The position numbers and the translations under genes were made by a program. A stretch of 46,221 nucleotides of DNA from an uncultured Acidobacteriota bacterium (GTDB lineage Bacteria; Acidobacteriota; Polarisedimenticolia; Polarisedimenticolales; JAIQFR01), in contig CALMJU010000020.1 of the NCBI GenBank assembly GCA_937864465.1, positions 1 to 46,221 on the forward strand. Direction: 5' to 3'. Of the stretch, positions 9,638-22,038 are shown one piece after another. The notes under the pieces were generated by a model, which was not told the origin of the DNA, made no database searches, and saw nothing but the letters and a program-made list of their open reading frames with translations. How positions within the stretch are numbered: position 1 is the first letter of the stretch; each line of letters starts with the position of its first letter.

Positions 9638-9683
9638 GGATTTTGTAACATTTTTCGGAATCGACTGTTGAACTTATGCAACG

Positions 9684-10454
9684 CTACTTTTTCGTGGCCG
9701 TGCGCCGGCCCGCTCGGTTGATCAAGGCGGCGAGGTAGCCCGCGCCGAAGCCATTGTCGATGTTGACCACGGCGACTCCGGACGCGCACGAGTTGAGCAT
9801 GGCCAGAAGCGCCGCCTGCCCACCTGCTCCGGCGCCGTATCCGGTGCTCGTCGGCACGCCGATGACCGGGCAGTCCACGAGGCCGCCGACGACCGACGGC
9901 AGCGCCCCCTCCATCCCCGCCGCGACGACGATGACCCGGGCGGTGAGCATCGCCTCCCGGTGCGCCATCAGGCGGTGCAGCCCGGCGACACCGACGTCGT
10001 AGACCCGGCGGACACGGTTCCCCATCACCTCGGCCGTCACCGCGGCCTCCTCGGCCACCGGCAGGTCCGACGTGCCCGCGCTCATCACCACGATCCCCGG
10101 GCGGCCCGGCCGCCTGCGTCCGGCGTGGAGCACGAGCGCCCGGGCCTCGGCGTGATACCGGATGCGAGGGAAGCGGGCGGCGAGCGCCCGGTGCGCGTCG
10201 GGGCCGACCCGGGTCACGAGCACCGTCTGCCCGGCGGCGGCGAGCCTTTCCACGATCGCCCCGATCTGCCCGATCGTCTTCCCGGCGCCGTAGACGACCT
10301 CGGGGAAGCCCCGCCGCAGGGCCCGGTGGAGATCGACGGCGGCGAATCCGAGATCCTCGACCGGACCCCGGCGGAGGCGCTCGAGCGCCTCGCCGACACC
10401 GACCCGTCCCTTCCGGACCGCCTCGAGGAGCCGCCGCAGGGCCTCGCGCTCCAT
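9684..10454 (-). CDS. larB: Nickel-pincer cofactor biosynthesis protein LarB
   Basis: 256 residues; ATG at 10454 with GGGAGGAGG upstream. The N-terminal 70 residues include the typical ALRRLLEAVRKGRVGVGEALERL and DLGFAAVDLHRALRRGFPEVVYGAGKT segments. The C-terminal half resembles PurE: VVMSAGTSDLPVAEEA, YDVGVAGLHRL, VVAAGMEGALPSVVGGLV, GVPTSTGYGAGAGG and a late Cys in LNSCASGVAVVNIDNGFGAG. LarB carboxylates and hydrolyses nicotinic acid adenine dinucleotide to pyridinium-3,5-biscarboxylate mononucleotide, the first step to the nickel pincer cofactor of lactate racemase and relatives. No larC, larE or larA is within this window, so the pathway must be completed elsewhere if it operates. It is divergent from a PilZ gene. 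Confidence 0.92.
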   Translation of the reverse strand: MEREALRRLLEAVRKGRVGVGEALERLRRGPVEDLGFAAVDLHRALRRGFPEVVYGAGKTIGQIGAIVERLAAAGQTVLVTRVGPDAHRALAARFPRIRYHAEARALVLHAGRRRPGRPGIVVMSAGTSDLPVAEEAAVTAEVMGNRVRRVYDVGVAGLHRLMAHREAMLTARVIVVAAGMEGALPSVVGGLVDCPVIGVPTSTGYGAGAGGQAALLAMLNSCASGVAVVNIDNGFGAGYLAALINRAGRRTATKK

Positions 10455-10475
10455 CGCCGCCTCCTCCCGGACGTC

Positions 10476-10504
10476 TTGACGCCGTCCCCCCTCCACCCTA
10501 GCAT
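10476..10504 (+). promoter_or_regulatory. Sigma-70-type promoter for the PilZ gene
   Basis: TTGACG (10476-10481), 17-base spacer, TAGCAT (10499-10504). Predicted start about 10511. The in-frame ATG at 10503 lies inside the -10 box, so translation should begin at the GTG at 10527. Confidence 0.6.
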
Positions 10505-10526
10505 GACGCGCCCAGGAGGATACCTC

Positions 10527-10886
10527 GTGGCCCGCCAGCATGCGGAACGCCGATCTCACGCCCGCTTCGACACGGCGGTCGAGCTCGAGGGCAGGGCGCA
10601 TCCCGACGGCGTCGTCGCCCGGATGGTCGCCACGGACCTCTCTCTCGGCGGGCTCTACTGCGTGTCGTCGGTAGACTTCCCCGAGATGACGCGCCTCGCC
10701 GTCCGCCTCGAGCTCCCGGCGGGGAAGCCCGGGAACGGGGAGCCGCTCGACCTGGAGGCGGTCGTCGTGCGCCACCGTCCGGTCGCCTCGGTGACGGGGA
10801 GCCGCCGGTACGAGATCGCGCTCTTCTTCGCCACGATGAACGACGCCCAGCGCGAGCGCCTCGCGAGGTTCCTGGCGGTCGCGTAG
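10527..10886 (+). CDS. PilZ-domain protein
   Basis: 119 residues from GTG 10527, with AGGAGGA at 10514-10520. The upstream ATG at 10503 falls in the promoter. The N-terminus has QHAERRSHARFD, a basic run like the PilZ R-x-x-x-R element. It is followed after a strand by ATDLSLGGLYCVSS, matching the D/N-x-S-x-x-G part of the c-di-GMP-binding motif. The rest is a six-stranded barrel pattern ending in a helix (FATMNDAQRERLARFLA). A single-domain PilZ protein would act as a c-di-GMP-responsive adaptor, for example for motility or exopolysaccharide. Ligand binding is inferred from motif only. Monocistronic, with its own promoter and terminator. Confidence 0.82.
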   Translation: MARQHAERRSHARFDTAVELEGRAHPDGVVARMVATDLSLGGLYCVSSVDFPEMTRLAVRLELPAGKPGNGEPLDLEAVVVRHRPVASVTGSRRYEIALFFATMNDAQRERLARFLAVA

Positions 10887-10906
10887 CCGGACGCCGTCCT
10901 CCCGAG

Positions 10907-10929
10907 AACCCGCGCCGGACGCGGGTTTT
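10907..10929 (+). terminator. Intrinsic terminator after the PilZ gene
   Basis: Perfect 8-bp stem AACCCGCG / CGCGGGTT, 5-base loop, followed by a short T-run (the TTTT at 10926-10929 is partly in the stem). It lies 20 bases after the stop codon and just before the HU promoter. Confidence 0.75.
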
Positions 10930-10943
10930 CACGATTCCACCTC

Positions 10944-10972
10944 TTGACTTCGCGGGCGCGGAGCGATGTAAT
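10944..10972 (+). promoter_or_regulatory. Promoter of the HU gene
   Basis: TTGACT (10944-10949), 17-base spacer, TGTAAT (10967-10972): 5/6 matches in each hexamer. Predicted start about 10979, giving a leader of about 50 bases. Confidence 0.75.
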
Positions 10973-11030
10973 CGCCCCGGTGCCGCGGCCGGTCCGCGGC
11001 GATTTCATGCCGAAAAGGAGGTGGGGAACG

Positions 11031-11306
11031 ATGAACAAGGCGGCTCTGGTCCAGAAGATCGCGCAGGACGCCTGCATCACGCGGAGCGCGGCTGCCACCG
11101 CGATGGACAGCTTCATCGAGGGGATCACGCACTCGCTGAAGAAGGGGCAGAGGGTCACGCTGGTGGGCTTCGGAACCTTCGCGATGAGCCGGCGCAAGGC
11201 CCGCACCGGGCGGAACCCGCAGACCGGCGAGACGATCAAGATCAAGGCGCGGAAGGCGGTGCGCTTCAAGGCCGGGAAGCAGCTCGTCGACTGGATGAAC
11301 AAGTAG
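11031..11306 (+). CDS. hup: HU-family nucleoid-associated DNA-binding protein
   Basis: 91 residues; ATG 11031 with a very strong AAAAGGAGGTGG Shine-Dalgarno at 11013-11024. N-terminal helices begin MNKAALVQKIAQDACITRSA and carry the family segment GQRVTLVGFGTFAMSRRKARTGRNPQTGE. This covers the beta arm with the intercalating proline in RNPQTG, followed by IKIKARKAVRFKAGKQL. HU dimers bend and compact DNA and assist DnaA at origins. The gene is flanked by its own promoter and terminator, and the strong ribosome site fits a highly abundant protein. An IHF subunit is less likely because a single gene is present and the arm is HU-like. Confidence 0.95.
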   Translation: MNKAALVQKIAQDACITRSAAATAMDSFIEGITHSLKKGQRVTLVGFGTFAMSRRKARTGRNPQTGETIKIKARKAVRFKAGKQLVDWMNK

Positions 11307-11336
11307 ACCGGCGAGCGCCGATCTCGAATCCGGGGG

Positions 11337-11360
11337 AGGGCGGCGCGAGCCGCCCTTCTT
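11337..11360 (+). terminator. Intrinsic terminator after hup (probably bidirectional)
   Basis: Perfect 8-bp stem AGGGCGGC / GCCGCCCT with a GCGA tetraloop, followed by TCTTCG. It lies between the convergent hup and biotin-carrier genes. Another GC-rich inverted repeat at about 11369-11392 may serve the minus-strand operon. Confidence 0.7.
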
Positions 11361-11393
11361 CGTTTCGGGAGGGCCGCCCGCGCGGGGCGGTCC

Positions 11394-11888
11394 TCACTCG
11401 ACGACGACGAGGAGGGCGCCGGTCTCCACGGCGCGGCCGGGCTCGACGTGCACCGCGGCGACCGTCCCTGCCCGCGGCGAGCCGATCTCGTTCTCCATCT
11501 TCATCGCTTCGACGACGACGAGGCCCTGGCCCGCGTGCACCTCGTCCCCCTCCCGCACGAGGACGCGGACGACCTTGCCCGGCATCACGGACACGACGCT
11601 CTCCGGACCGGATCCGGACGCCCGGCGGTCCTCCCGCGCCTCGCGGGCGGCGTCCGTGAGCCGCACGTCGCGCTTGGATGCCCCGTGCCGCACGCGGTAT
11701 CCGGAGCGGTCCGGCTCGACGGAGACCTCGTACGAGCGCCCCTCCGTCACGATGGAGTAGAAGTCGGCCTCGAGCTTGCGCGCGTCGACGAGACGCTCGA
11801 CGCCGTCCACGACGACCCGGAACAGCCCGTCGCGCCGGTCCACCTCGACGTCGTGGACACGCCCCTCGCTCTCGATCGCGAGCCTCAC
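11394..11888 (-). CDS. Biotin carrier subunit of acyl-CoA carboxylase (BT-like region plus BCCP)
   Basis: 164 residues from GTG 11888, which overlaps the biotin carboxylase stop (GTGA). The C-terminal 75 residues are a biotinyl domain with the target lysine in VVEAMKMENEI, preceded by VMPGKVVRVLVREGDEVHAGQGL. The N-terminal 85 residues (beta-rich, FRVVVDGVERLVDARKLEADFYSIVTEG split over positions 20-48) resemble the BT bridging region found between biotin carboxylase and carrier in the alpha chains of propionyl-CoA carboxylases. This subunit therefore looks like the tail of a split PccA. It carries carboxybiotin between the two upstream-encoded active sites. Confidence 0.9.
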   Translation of the reverse strand: MRLAIESEGRVHDVEVDRRDGLFRVVVDGVERLVDARKLEADFYSIVTEGRSYEVSVEPDRSGYRVRHGASKRDVRLTDAAREAREDRRASGSGPESVVSVMPGKVVRVLVREGDEVHAGQGLVVVEAMKMENEIGSPRAGTVAAVHVEPGRAVETGALLVVVE

Positions 11889-13573
11889 CGCCGCCACCCT
11901 CCCGGGCGGCCCCCGCGCTTCCACGCCGAGACCGTCCTCGCGCCCTCGGATTCCGGCCCCCGCGCCGAGGCCGCCTCGACCCTGCGGTAGTGCGCGACCG
12001 CCGCCGCCACGACGTGGATCTCGTCGAGCCACGGGTCCGCGGCGGGCTGCAGGAGGTCCGCGTGCTCCTCGAGGAACCCCGTGTGCAGCTCCGCGCGGCG
12101 GAAGGCGGGGTGCCCCATGAGCCGGCGGTGGAAGCTGACCGACGTGTCGAGCCCGTCGATGCGGTACTCGTCGAGCGCGCGGATCATCCGGTCGATCGCC
12201 TCGTCGCGGTCCCGCCCCCACGTGCACAGCTTCGAGAGGAGCGGGTCGTACTCCATCGGCACCGTCCACCCCGCGAAGGTGCCGCCGTCGTACCGGATGC
12301 CCGGTCCGGAGGGGACCCGGAGCCCCCGGATCGTCCCGGGGGCCGGCATGAAGTTCCGCGCGGGGTCCTCCGCGAGGATCCGGCACTCGATCGCGTGGCC
12401 GCGCCCCGACACGTCGTCCTGGCGGAGCGGCAGCGACTCCCCGGCCGCGACGGCGATCTGGAGCTTCACGAGGTCGACGCCGTACACCAGCTCGGTGATC
12501 GGGTGCTCGACCTGGAGCCTCGCGTTCACCTCCATGAAGTAGAACGCGCCCCCCTCGTCGCGGAGGAACTCGACGGTGCCGGCGTTGACGTACCCCGAGG
12601 CCCGGGCCGCCTGGACCGCGAACCCGCCGATCCGGGCGCGCGTCGCGGGGTCCACCACGGGCGACGGGCACTCCTCGACCAGCTTCTGGTGCCGGCGCTG
12701 GATCGAGCACTCGCGCTCCCCGAGGTGGACGCACGCACCGTGCGCGTCGGCGAGGATCTGCACCTCGATGTGCCGCGGCCTCTCGACCAGCTTCTCGAGG
12801 AACACCGTGTCGTCCCCGAAGGCCGACCGGGCCTCCCCTCTCGCCTGGGCCAGGAGCGACGGCAGGTCCTCCTCGCGCCGGACGATCCGCATCCCCTTCC
12901 CCCCGCCGCCGGCCGAGGCCTTGAGGAGCGCGGGGAAGCCGATCGCCCTCGCGAGGCGGGCCGCCTCGCCGGCGTCCGAGGGAAGCGGCGGCGAGCCGGG
13001 GACGACGGGGACCCCGGCCGCCTGCATCAGCGCGCGCGCGCGCACCTTGTCGCCGAGCGCCTCCATCGCCTGCGGGGAGGGGCCGATGAACGCGACGCCG
13101 GCGTCGCGGCAGGCGCGCGAGAAGGCGGGGTTCTCCGCCAGGAACCCGTAGCCGGGGTGCACCGCCTCGGCTCCCGAGTCGCGGGCCGCCTCGAGGATCC
13201 GGTCGATCCTGAGGTACGACTCGACGGCCGGCGCGGGGCCGATGTGGCGGGCCTCGTGGGCGTAGCGCACGTGGAGCGCCTCGCGGTCGGCGTCCGAGTG
13301 GACGGCGACCGTGCGGATCCCCATCTCGTGGCAGGCCCGGATCACGCGGACCGCGATCTCGCCGCGGTTCGCGATCAGCACCTTCGCGAACGGCGGCCGC
13401 GGAGGCCCCGTCCGCGCCGCCGGCGCCCGCGTCGGCTCCGGAGGCGGCGCGGTGCGCGCCGGGCGGCGCGCCGCCGCCGCCTTGGAAGCCGTCCGGGCCT
13501 TTCCGGCCGCCCTCCTCCGGCCCTCCAGGGCGGGCGCGGCCCGCCTCGCGCCCCGTCCCCCCCGGTCGGTCAT
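11885..13573 (-). CDS. accC: Biotin carboxylase subunit of acyl-CoA carboxylase
   Basis: 562 residues from ATG 13573, overlapping the carboxyltransferase stop by 4 bases (ATGA). The enzymatic part starts near residue 62 with [25 protein letters not shown]. It then shows [17 protein letters not shown], the ATP-binding loop [45 protein letters not shown] and [15 protein letters not shown], all diagnostic of ATP-grasp biotin carboxylases. The first about 60 residues are an Arg/Ala/Pro-rich, probably disordered extension that is absent from ordinary AccC; an internal GTG near the Lys-Val-Leu of the core is an alternative start. It carboxylates biotin on the downstream carrier with ATP and bicarbonate. 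Confidence 0.94.
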   Translation of the reverse strand: MTDRGGRGARRAAPALEGRRRAAGKARTASKAAAARRPARTAPPPEPTRAPAARTGPPRPPFAKVLIANRGEIAVRVIRACHEMGIRTVAVHSDADREALHVRYAHEARHIGPAPAVESYLRIDRILEAARDSGAEAVHPGYGFLAENPAFSRACRDAGVAFIGPSPQAMEALGDKVRARALMQAAGVPVVPGSPPLPSDAGEAARLARAIGFPALLKASAGGGGKGMRIVRREEDLPSLLAQARGEARSAFGDDTVFLEKLVERPRHIEVQILADAHGACVHLGERECSIQRRHQKLVEECPSPVVDPATRARIGGFAVQAARASGYVNAGTVEFLRDEGGAFYFMEVNARLQVEHPITELVYGVDLVKLQIAVAAGESLPLRQDDVSGRGHAIECRILAEDPARNFMPAPGTIRGLRVPSGPGIRYDGGTFAGWTVPMEYDPLLSKLCTWGRDRDEAIDRMIRALDEYRIDGLDTSVSFHRRLMGHPAFRRAELHTGFLEEHADLLQPAADPWLDEIHVVAAAVAHYRRVEAASARGPESEGARTVSAWKRGGRPGGWRR

Positions 13574-15117
13574 AGCGGGATGTTTCCGTGCTTGCGCGGC
13601 GGGTTCTGGTCGCGCTTCGTGTCGAGGAGGCGGAGCGCCGCGATCAGCTTCTGCCGGGTCGTCGCGGGCTCGATCACCTCGTCCACGTAGCCGCGCTCGG
13701 CGGCGACCCAGGGGTTCGCGAACTTCTCCCGGTACTCGGCGACCCGCTCGGCGCGGACCTGCTCCGCCCCCTCGCCCGCCTCGAGGAGCGCCCGCTTGTG
13801 GACGATGCCGACGGCCCCCTCCGGGCCCATCACGGCGATCTCCGCGGTCGGCCACGCGAAGTTGAAGTCGGCCCGGATGTGCTTCGACGCCATGACGCAG
13901 TAGGCGCCGCCGTACGCCTTGCGCGTGATCACGGTCAGCTTCGGCACCGTCGCCTCGGCGAAGGCGTACAGCAGCTTCGCCCCGTGCAGGATGATCCCGC
14001 CCCACTCCTGGTCGGTCCCCGGCAGGAACCCCGGCACGTCCTCGAAGACGACGAGCGGCACGTTGAAGCAGTCGCAGAACCGGACGAACCGCGCTCCCTT
14101 GATCGACGCCTTGATGTCCAGCACGCCCGCGAGCACCGCGGGCTGGTTCGCCACGATCCCGACCGGCCTCCCCGCGAGCCTGGCGAACCCCACGACCAGG
14201 TTGCGGGCGTGGTGCTCGTGGACCTCGAGGAAGCGGCCGTCGTCCACGATCGCGAGCACGGCGTTCTTGATGTCGTACGGCTGGTTCGGGTTCGGCGGCA
14301 CGAGCGTGTCGAGCGACCGGTCCGCGCGGTCGTCGGCGTCGTCGCTCCGGAGGACGGGGGGATCCTCGAGGTTGTTCTGCGGCAGGAAGGAGAGGAGGTC
14401 CCGGACGAGGGCCAGGGCGTCGCGGTCGTCCGCCGCGGCGAAATGCGCCACGCCCGACCGGGTCGCGTGGGTCATCGCGCCCCCCAAGGCTTCCTTGGTG
14501 ACCTCCTCGTGGGTGACGGCGCGGATCACGTCCGGTCCCGTGATGAACATGTACGAGGTGTCGCGGACCATCACGGTGAAGTCCGTGATGGCGGGCGAGT
14601 AGACGGCGCCGCCCGCGCAGGGGCCCAGGACCACGGAGATCTGCGGCACGACGCCGGAGGCGAGCGTGTTGCGGAGGAAGATGTCCGCGTAGCCGGCCAG
14701 CGACACGACGCCCTCCTGGATCCGCGCGCCGCCGGAGTCGTTGAGGCCGACGATGGGAGCGCCGACCTTCATCGCGAGGTCCATCACCTTGCAGACCTTC
14801 GCGGCGAACGTCTCGGAGAGCGACCCTCCGAACACCGTGAAGTCCTGCGCAAAGACGAAGACCGGCCTGCCTCCGATGCGCCCGTGCCCCGTCAGGACGC
14901 CGTCCCCGGGGACGCGCTGCCGCTCCATCCCGAAGTCGGTGCAGCGGTGGACCACCAGGGCGTCGAGCTCCTGGAACGACCCGGGGTCGAGCAGGAGATC
15001 CACGCGCTCGCGGGCGGTCAGCTTCCCCTCGGCATGCTGCTTCCGGACCCGCTCCTCGCCCCCGCCGCGGCGGGACTCGTCGTACCGGCGGCGCAGTTCC
15101 CGGAGAGAATCGTCCAT
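13570..15117 (-). CDS. pccB: Acyl-CoA carboxylase carboxyltransferase (propionyl-CoA carboxylase beta-type)
   Basis: 515 residues, the normal PccB length; ATG 15117 with GAGGGG upstream. N- and C-terminal crotonase-fold halves carry [17 protein letters not shown], the oxyanion region [29 protein letters not shown]-type [24 protein letters not shown] (positions about 335-358), [20 protein letters not shown], and the usual terminal KHGNIPL. It transfers the carboxyl group from carboxybiotin to an acyl-CoA, most likely propionyl-CoA (feeding the methylmalonyl-CoA route) or acetyl-CoA. The residue at the known specificity position is Cys407 in AYCVM rather than the Asp of propionyl enzymes, so the substrate is uncertain. 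First gene of the three-gene carboxylase cluster. Confidence 0.92.
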   Translation of the reverse strand: MDDSLRELRRRYDESRRGGGEERVRKQHAEGKLTARERVDLLLDPGSFQELDALVVHRCTDFGMERQRVPGDGVLTGHGRIGGRPVFVFAQDFTVFGGSLSETFAAKVCKVMDLAMKVGAPIVGLNDSGGARIQEGVVSLAGYADIFLRNTLASGVVPQISVVLGPCAGGAVYSPAITDFTVMVRDTSYMFITGPDVIRAVTHEEVTKEALGGAMTHATRSGVAHFAAADDRDALALVRDLLSFLPQNNLEDPPVLRSDDADDRADRSLDTLVPPNPNQPYDIKNAVLAIVDDGRFLEVHEHHARNLVVGFARLAGRPVGIVANQPAVLAGVLDIKASIKGARFVRFCDCFNVPLVVFEDVPGFLPGTDQEWGGIILHGAKLLYAFAEATVPKLTVITRKAYGGAYCVMASKHIRADFNFAWPTAEIAVMGPEGAVGIVHKRALLEAGEGAEQVRAERVAEYREKFANPWVAAERGYVDEVIEPATTRQKLIAALRLLDTKRDQNPPRKHGNIPL

Positions 15118-15167
15118 GGAGCCCCCTCGGGCCGCCGCCCGTCGCCACGACGCGGGCGACCGGACCC

Positions 15168-15815
15168 CTACTTCTTCTTCAGCTTCTCCCAGTCCGCCAG
15201 GAAGCGCCGGATCCCCGCGTCGGTGAGCGGGTGGTCGTAGAGCTGGAGGAGGACCTTGTACGGGACCGTCGCGACGTCGGCCCCCGAGAGCGCAGCCTGG
15301 AGCACGTGGACCGGGTGCCGGATCGAGGCGGCGAGGATCTGCGTCGCGTACCCGTAGTTGTCGTAGATCGCGCGGATCTGGGCGATCAGGTCCATCCCCT
15401 CGTGGGACACGTCGTCGAGGCGGCCGACGAACGGGCTGACGAAGGTCGCATCCACCTTCGCCGCGAGCATCGCCTGCATCGGGGAGAAGACGAGCGTCAC
15501 GTTGACCGGGACCCCCTCGGCGCGGAGGGCCTTGCAGGCCTGCAGCCCCTCCCGGGTCATCGGGATCTTGACCGTGACGTTCGGGTGGATCTTCGCGAGA
15601 ACCCTCCCCTCCCGGAGCATCCCGTCCCGGTCGAGCGCCGTCACCTCCGCCGAGATCGATCCGTCCACGAGGCTGACGATCTCGCGGAGGACCTCGTGGA
15701 AGTCCCGCCCCTCCTTCGCGACCAGGCTGGGGTTCGTCGTGACGCCGTCGAGGATCCCGAGGCTCGCGACCTCCCGGATCTCGGCGATGTTCGCCGTGTC
15801 GATGAAGAGCTTCAT
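15168..15815 (-). CDS. tal: Transaldolase, TalC / fructose-6-phosphate aldolase type
   Basis: 215 residues from ATG 15815 with GAGAGG upstream; a GTG at 15821 would leave no room for the ribosome site. The sequence is a short class-I aldolase barrel: [32 protein letters not shown], the Schiff-base lysine in [20 protein letters not shown], and [11 protein letters not shown]. Members transfer dihydroxyacetone units in the non-oxidative pentose phosphate pathway or cleave fructose 6-phosphate. It lies 49 bases after gyrA and 50 before pccB on the same strand, so it is probably read from the gyrase transcript. Which of the two activities applies cannot be settled from motifs alone. Confidence 0.92.
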   Translation of the reverse strand: MKLFIDTANIAEIREVASLGILDGVTTNPSLVAKEGRDFHEVLREIVSLVDGSISAEVTALDRDGMLREGRVLAKIHPNVTVKIPMTREGLQACKALRAEGVPVNVTLVFSPMQAMLAAKVDATFVSPFVGRLDDVSHEGMDLIAQIRAIYDNYGYATQILAASIRHPVHVLQAALSGADVATVPYKVLLQLYDHPLTDAGIRRFLADWEKLKKK

Positions 15816-15864
15816 GTCCACCTCTCGGTTCGGTTCGGACGCCGGGCGCCTGCCGCCCCGCGGG

Positions 15865-18380
15865 TCATCGGTCCGCCGAGTCGCCGTCCTCCTCGCCGGG
15901 GCCGATCGGCGGCTCGTCCTCGTCGGGCGCCGTGGCGACCGGCGCGGATTTCCCCTCCTCCTCGCGCTCCGCCGTGCGGATGGCGGACGCCACCTCGTCC
16001 CCCCCCTCGAGCTGGATGAGGCGCACCCCCTGGGTCGCGCGGCCGATTCGGCTGATCCCGGCGACGTCCATCCGGATGATCTTCCCCTGCGCCGTGATCA
16101 GGAGGACCTGGTCCTCCTCGGAAGTCTCCCGCGCCGAGACGACCTTGCCGTTGCGCGCCGTCGTGCGCATGTTGATGATGCCCGACCCGCCCCGGCCCTG
16201 GAGCCGGTACTCCGAGACGGAGGTCCGCTTGCCGTACCCGTTGCTCGTCACCGAGAGGATGTCGGGCTTCCCGGAGAGGATCTCCATCTCGACCAGCCGG
16301 TCGTCGGGCGCCATCCGGATGCCGATGACCCCCCGGGCGCTCCGGCCCATCGGCCGCACGTCCGCCTCGGCGAAGCGGATCGACTTGCCCGCGGAGGTGC
16401 CGAGGAAGATCTCGCTGTTCCCGTCCGAGATCCCCGCGCCGAGCAGGCCGTCCCCCACGTCGAGGCTCGCCGCGATGATCCCCGCCTTGCTCGGGCGGGA
16501 GAAGGCGGAGAGCGGGGTCTTCTTGACGAACCCGCGGCGGCTCGCGATCACGACGTAGCGGTCCTCGGGGAAGTCGCGGACCGCGACGAGCGCCGCGACC
16601 CGCTCGTCGGGGCCGATCCGGATCAGGTTGACGACCGCCTTGCCTCGCCCCGAGGAGCTGACGTCGGGGATCTCGTGGACCTTGAGCCAGTGCATGCGCC
16701 CGGACGACAGGAACACCAGGATGTAGTCGTGCGTGGAGGCGACGAAGAGCTGGTCGAGAACGTCCTCCTCGCGCGTCGTCATGCCGATGCGGCCCTTCCC
16801 CCCACGCCTCTGGGAGCGATAGGTCGAGAGCGCGGTCCGCTTGATGTAGCCGGTGTGCGTGACCGTGATGACGACCTCCTCCTCCTGGATGAGGTCCTCG
16901 ACGGAGATCTCCTCGGTCCGGGCGACGATCTCGGTCCGCCGCGGATCGGCGAACTGCTCCTTGATCTTCTGGAGCTCGTCCACCACGATGCGCAGCTGCA
17001 GCGCCTCGCTCGAGAGGATCTGGCGGAGGCGCTCGATCAGCATGAGCGTCTCCTCGTACTCCTGGACGATCTTCTGGCGCTCGAGGCCCGTGAGCCTCTG
17101 CAGCCGCATCTCGAGGATCGCCTGCGCCTGGATCTCGGTGAAGCCGAAGCCGGCGCGGAGCGCCTCCCTCGCCTCCGGAGGGGTCTTCGCGCGCCGGATC
17201 GTCTCGATCACCTCGTCCAGGTGGTCGAGCGCCCGCTTCAGCCCCTCGAGGATGTGGGCGCGCTCCTCGGCCTTCCTGAGATCGAACTGCGTCCGCCGCA
17301 CGATCACCTCGCGGCGGAAGTCGACGAAGTGGCGCAGCATGTCCTTGAGGGTGAGGACCTGCGGCCGGTCGTGGACGATCGCGAGGTTGATGACGCCGAA
17401 TCCGACCTGCAGCTTCGTGTGCTTGTACAGGTTGTTGAGGATCACGCCCGCGTTCTCGTCCCGCTTCAGCTCGATGACGACGCGGATCCCGTCGCGGTCC
17501 GACTCGTCCCGGATGTCGCTGATCCCCTCGATCCGCTTGTCCCGCACGAGCGCCGCGATCTCCTCGATGAGCATCGCCTTGTTGACCTGGTACGGGAGCT
17601 CGGTGACCACGATCGCCTGCCGGTCCTTGCGGATCTCCTCGATCACCGCGCGGCCCCGGATCCGAACCTGGCCGCGCCCGGTGGCGTAGGCCTGGCGGAT
17701 TCCGTCCACTCCGTAGATGTACCCGGCCGTCGGGAAATCCGGCCCGGGGACGACCCGCATGAGGTCCTCGAGCTCGACCTCGGGGTCGTCGACGAGGAGC
17801 TTCACGGCGTCCGCGATCTCCCCGAGGTTGTGGGGCGGGATGTTCGTCGCCATCCCGACCGCGATCCCCGCGGAGCCGTTCACGAGGAGGTTCGGGAACG
17901 CGGCGGGGAGGACCACCGGCTCCTGCTCGGAGCCGTCGTAGTTCGGGACGAACGCGACCGTCTCCCGCTCGATGTCGCGCAGCATCTCGTCGGCGAGGCG
18001 CTCGAGGCGGATCTCCGTGTACCGCATCGCGGCGGGCGGGTCCCCGTCCACGGAGCCGAAGTTCCCCTGCCCGTCCACGAGCGTGTAGCGCATCGAGAAG
18101 TCCTGCGCGAGCCTCACGATCGTGTCGTACACCGGCTGGTCGCCGTGGGGGTGGTACTTGCCGATCACGGTTCCCACGGCGCGCGCGGACTTGCGGTACG
18201 GCTTGTCCGCGGTGTTCCCGGTGTCGTGCATCGCGTAGAGCACGCGGCGGTGGACCGGCTTCAGGCCGTCGCGCACGTCCGGCAGCGCCCGTCCCACGAT
18301 CACGCTCATGGCGTAATCCAGGTAGGAGCGCTTCATCTCCTCTTCGATGTTGACCGGCTGCCGGCTCTCGATCGCGTCCA

Positions 18381-18381
<1 letters not shown>
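15865..18381 (-). CDS. gyrA: DNA gyrase subunit A
   Basis: 838 residues. ATG 18381 shares one base with the gyrB stop (TGATG). The breakage-reunion domain has the catalytic Tyr121 in [11 protein letters not shown] and the quinolone-determining loop [18 protein letters not shown]. The C-terminal beta-pinwheel includes the GyrA box QRRGGKG, which identifies gyrase rather than topoisomerase IV and allows positive DNA wrapping. An acidic tail ends the protein ([19 protein letters not shown]). With GyrB it introduces negative supercoils, needed for origin opening and fork progress. In the loop, Gln82-Pro83 replace the Ser83-Ala84 of E. coli, while the acidic Asp86 is kept. Confidence 0.98.

Positions 18382-22034
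<3,653 letters not shown>

Positions 22035-22038
<4 letters not shown>

Noticed and set aside
9665-9683. Weak inverted repeat GTTG...CAAC just after larB as terminator
   Set aside because: Only a 4-bp stem and no T-tract; probably chance in an A/T-richer patch.
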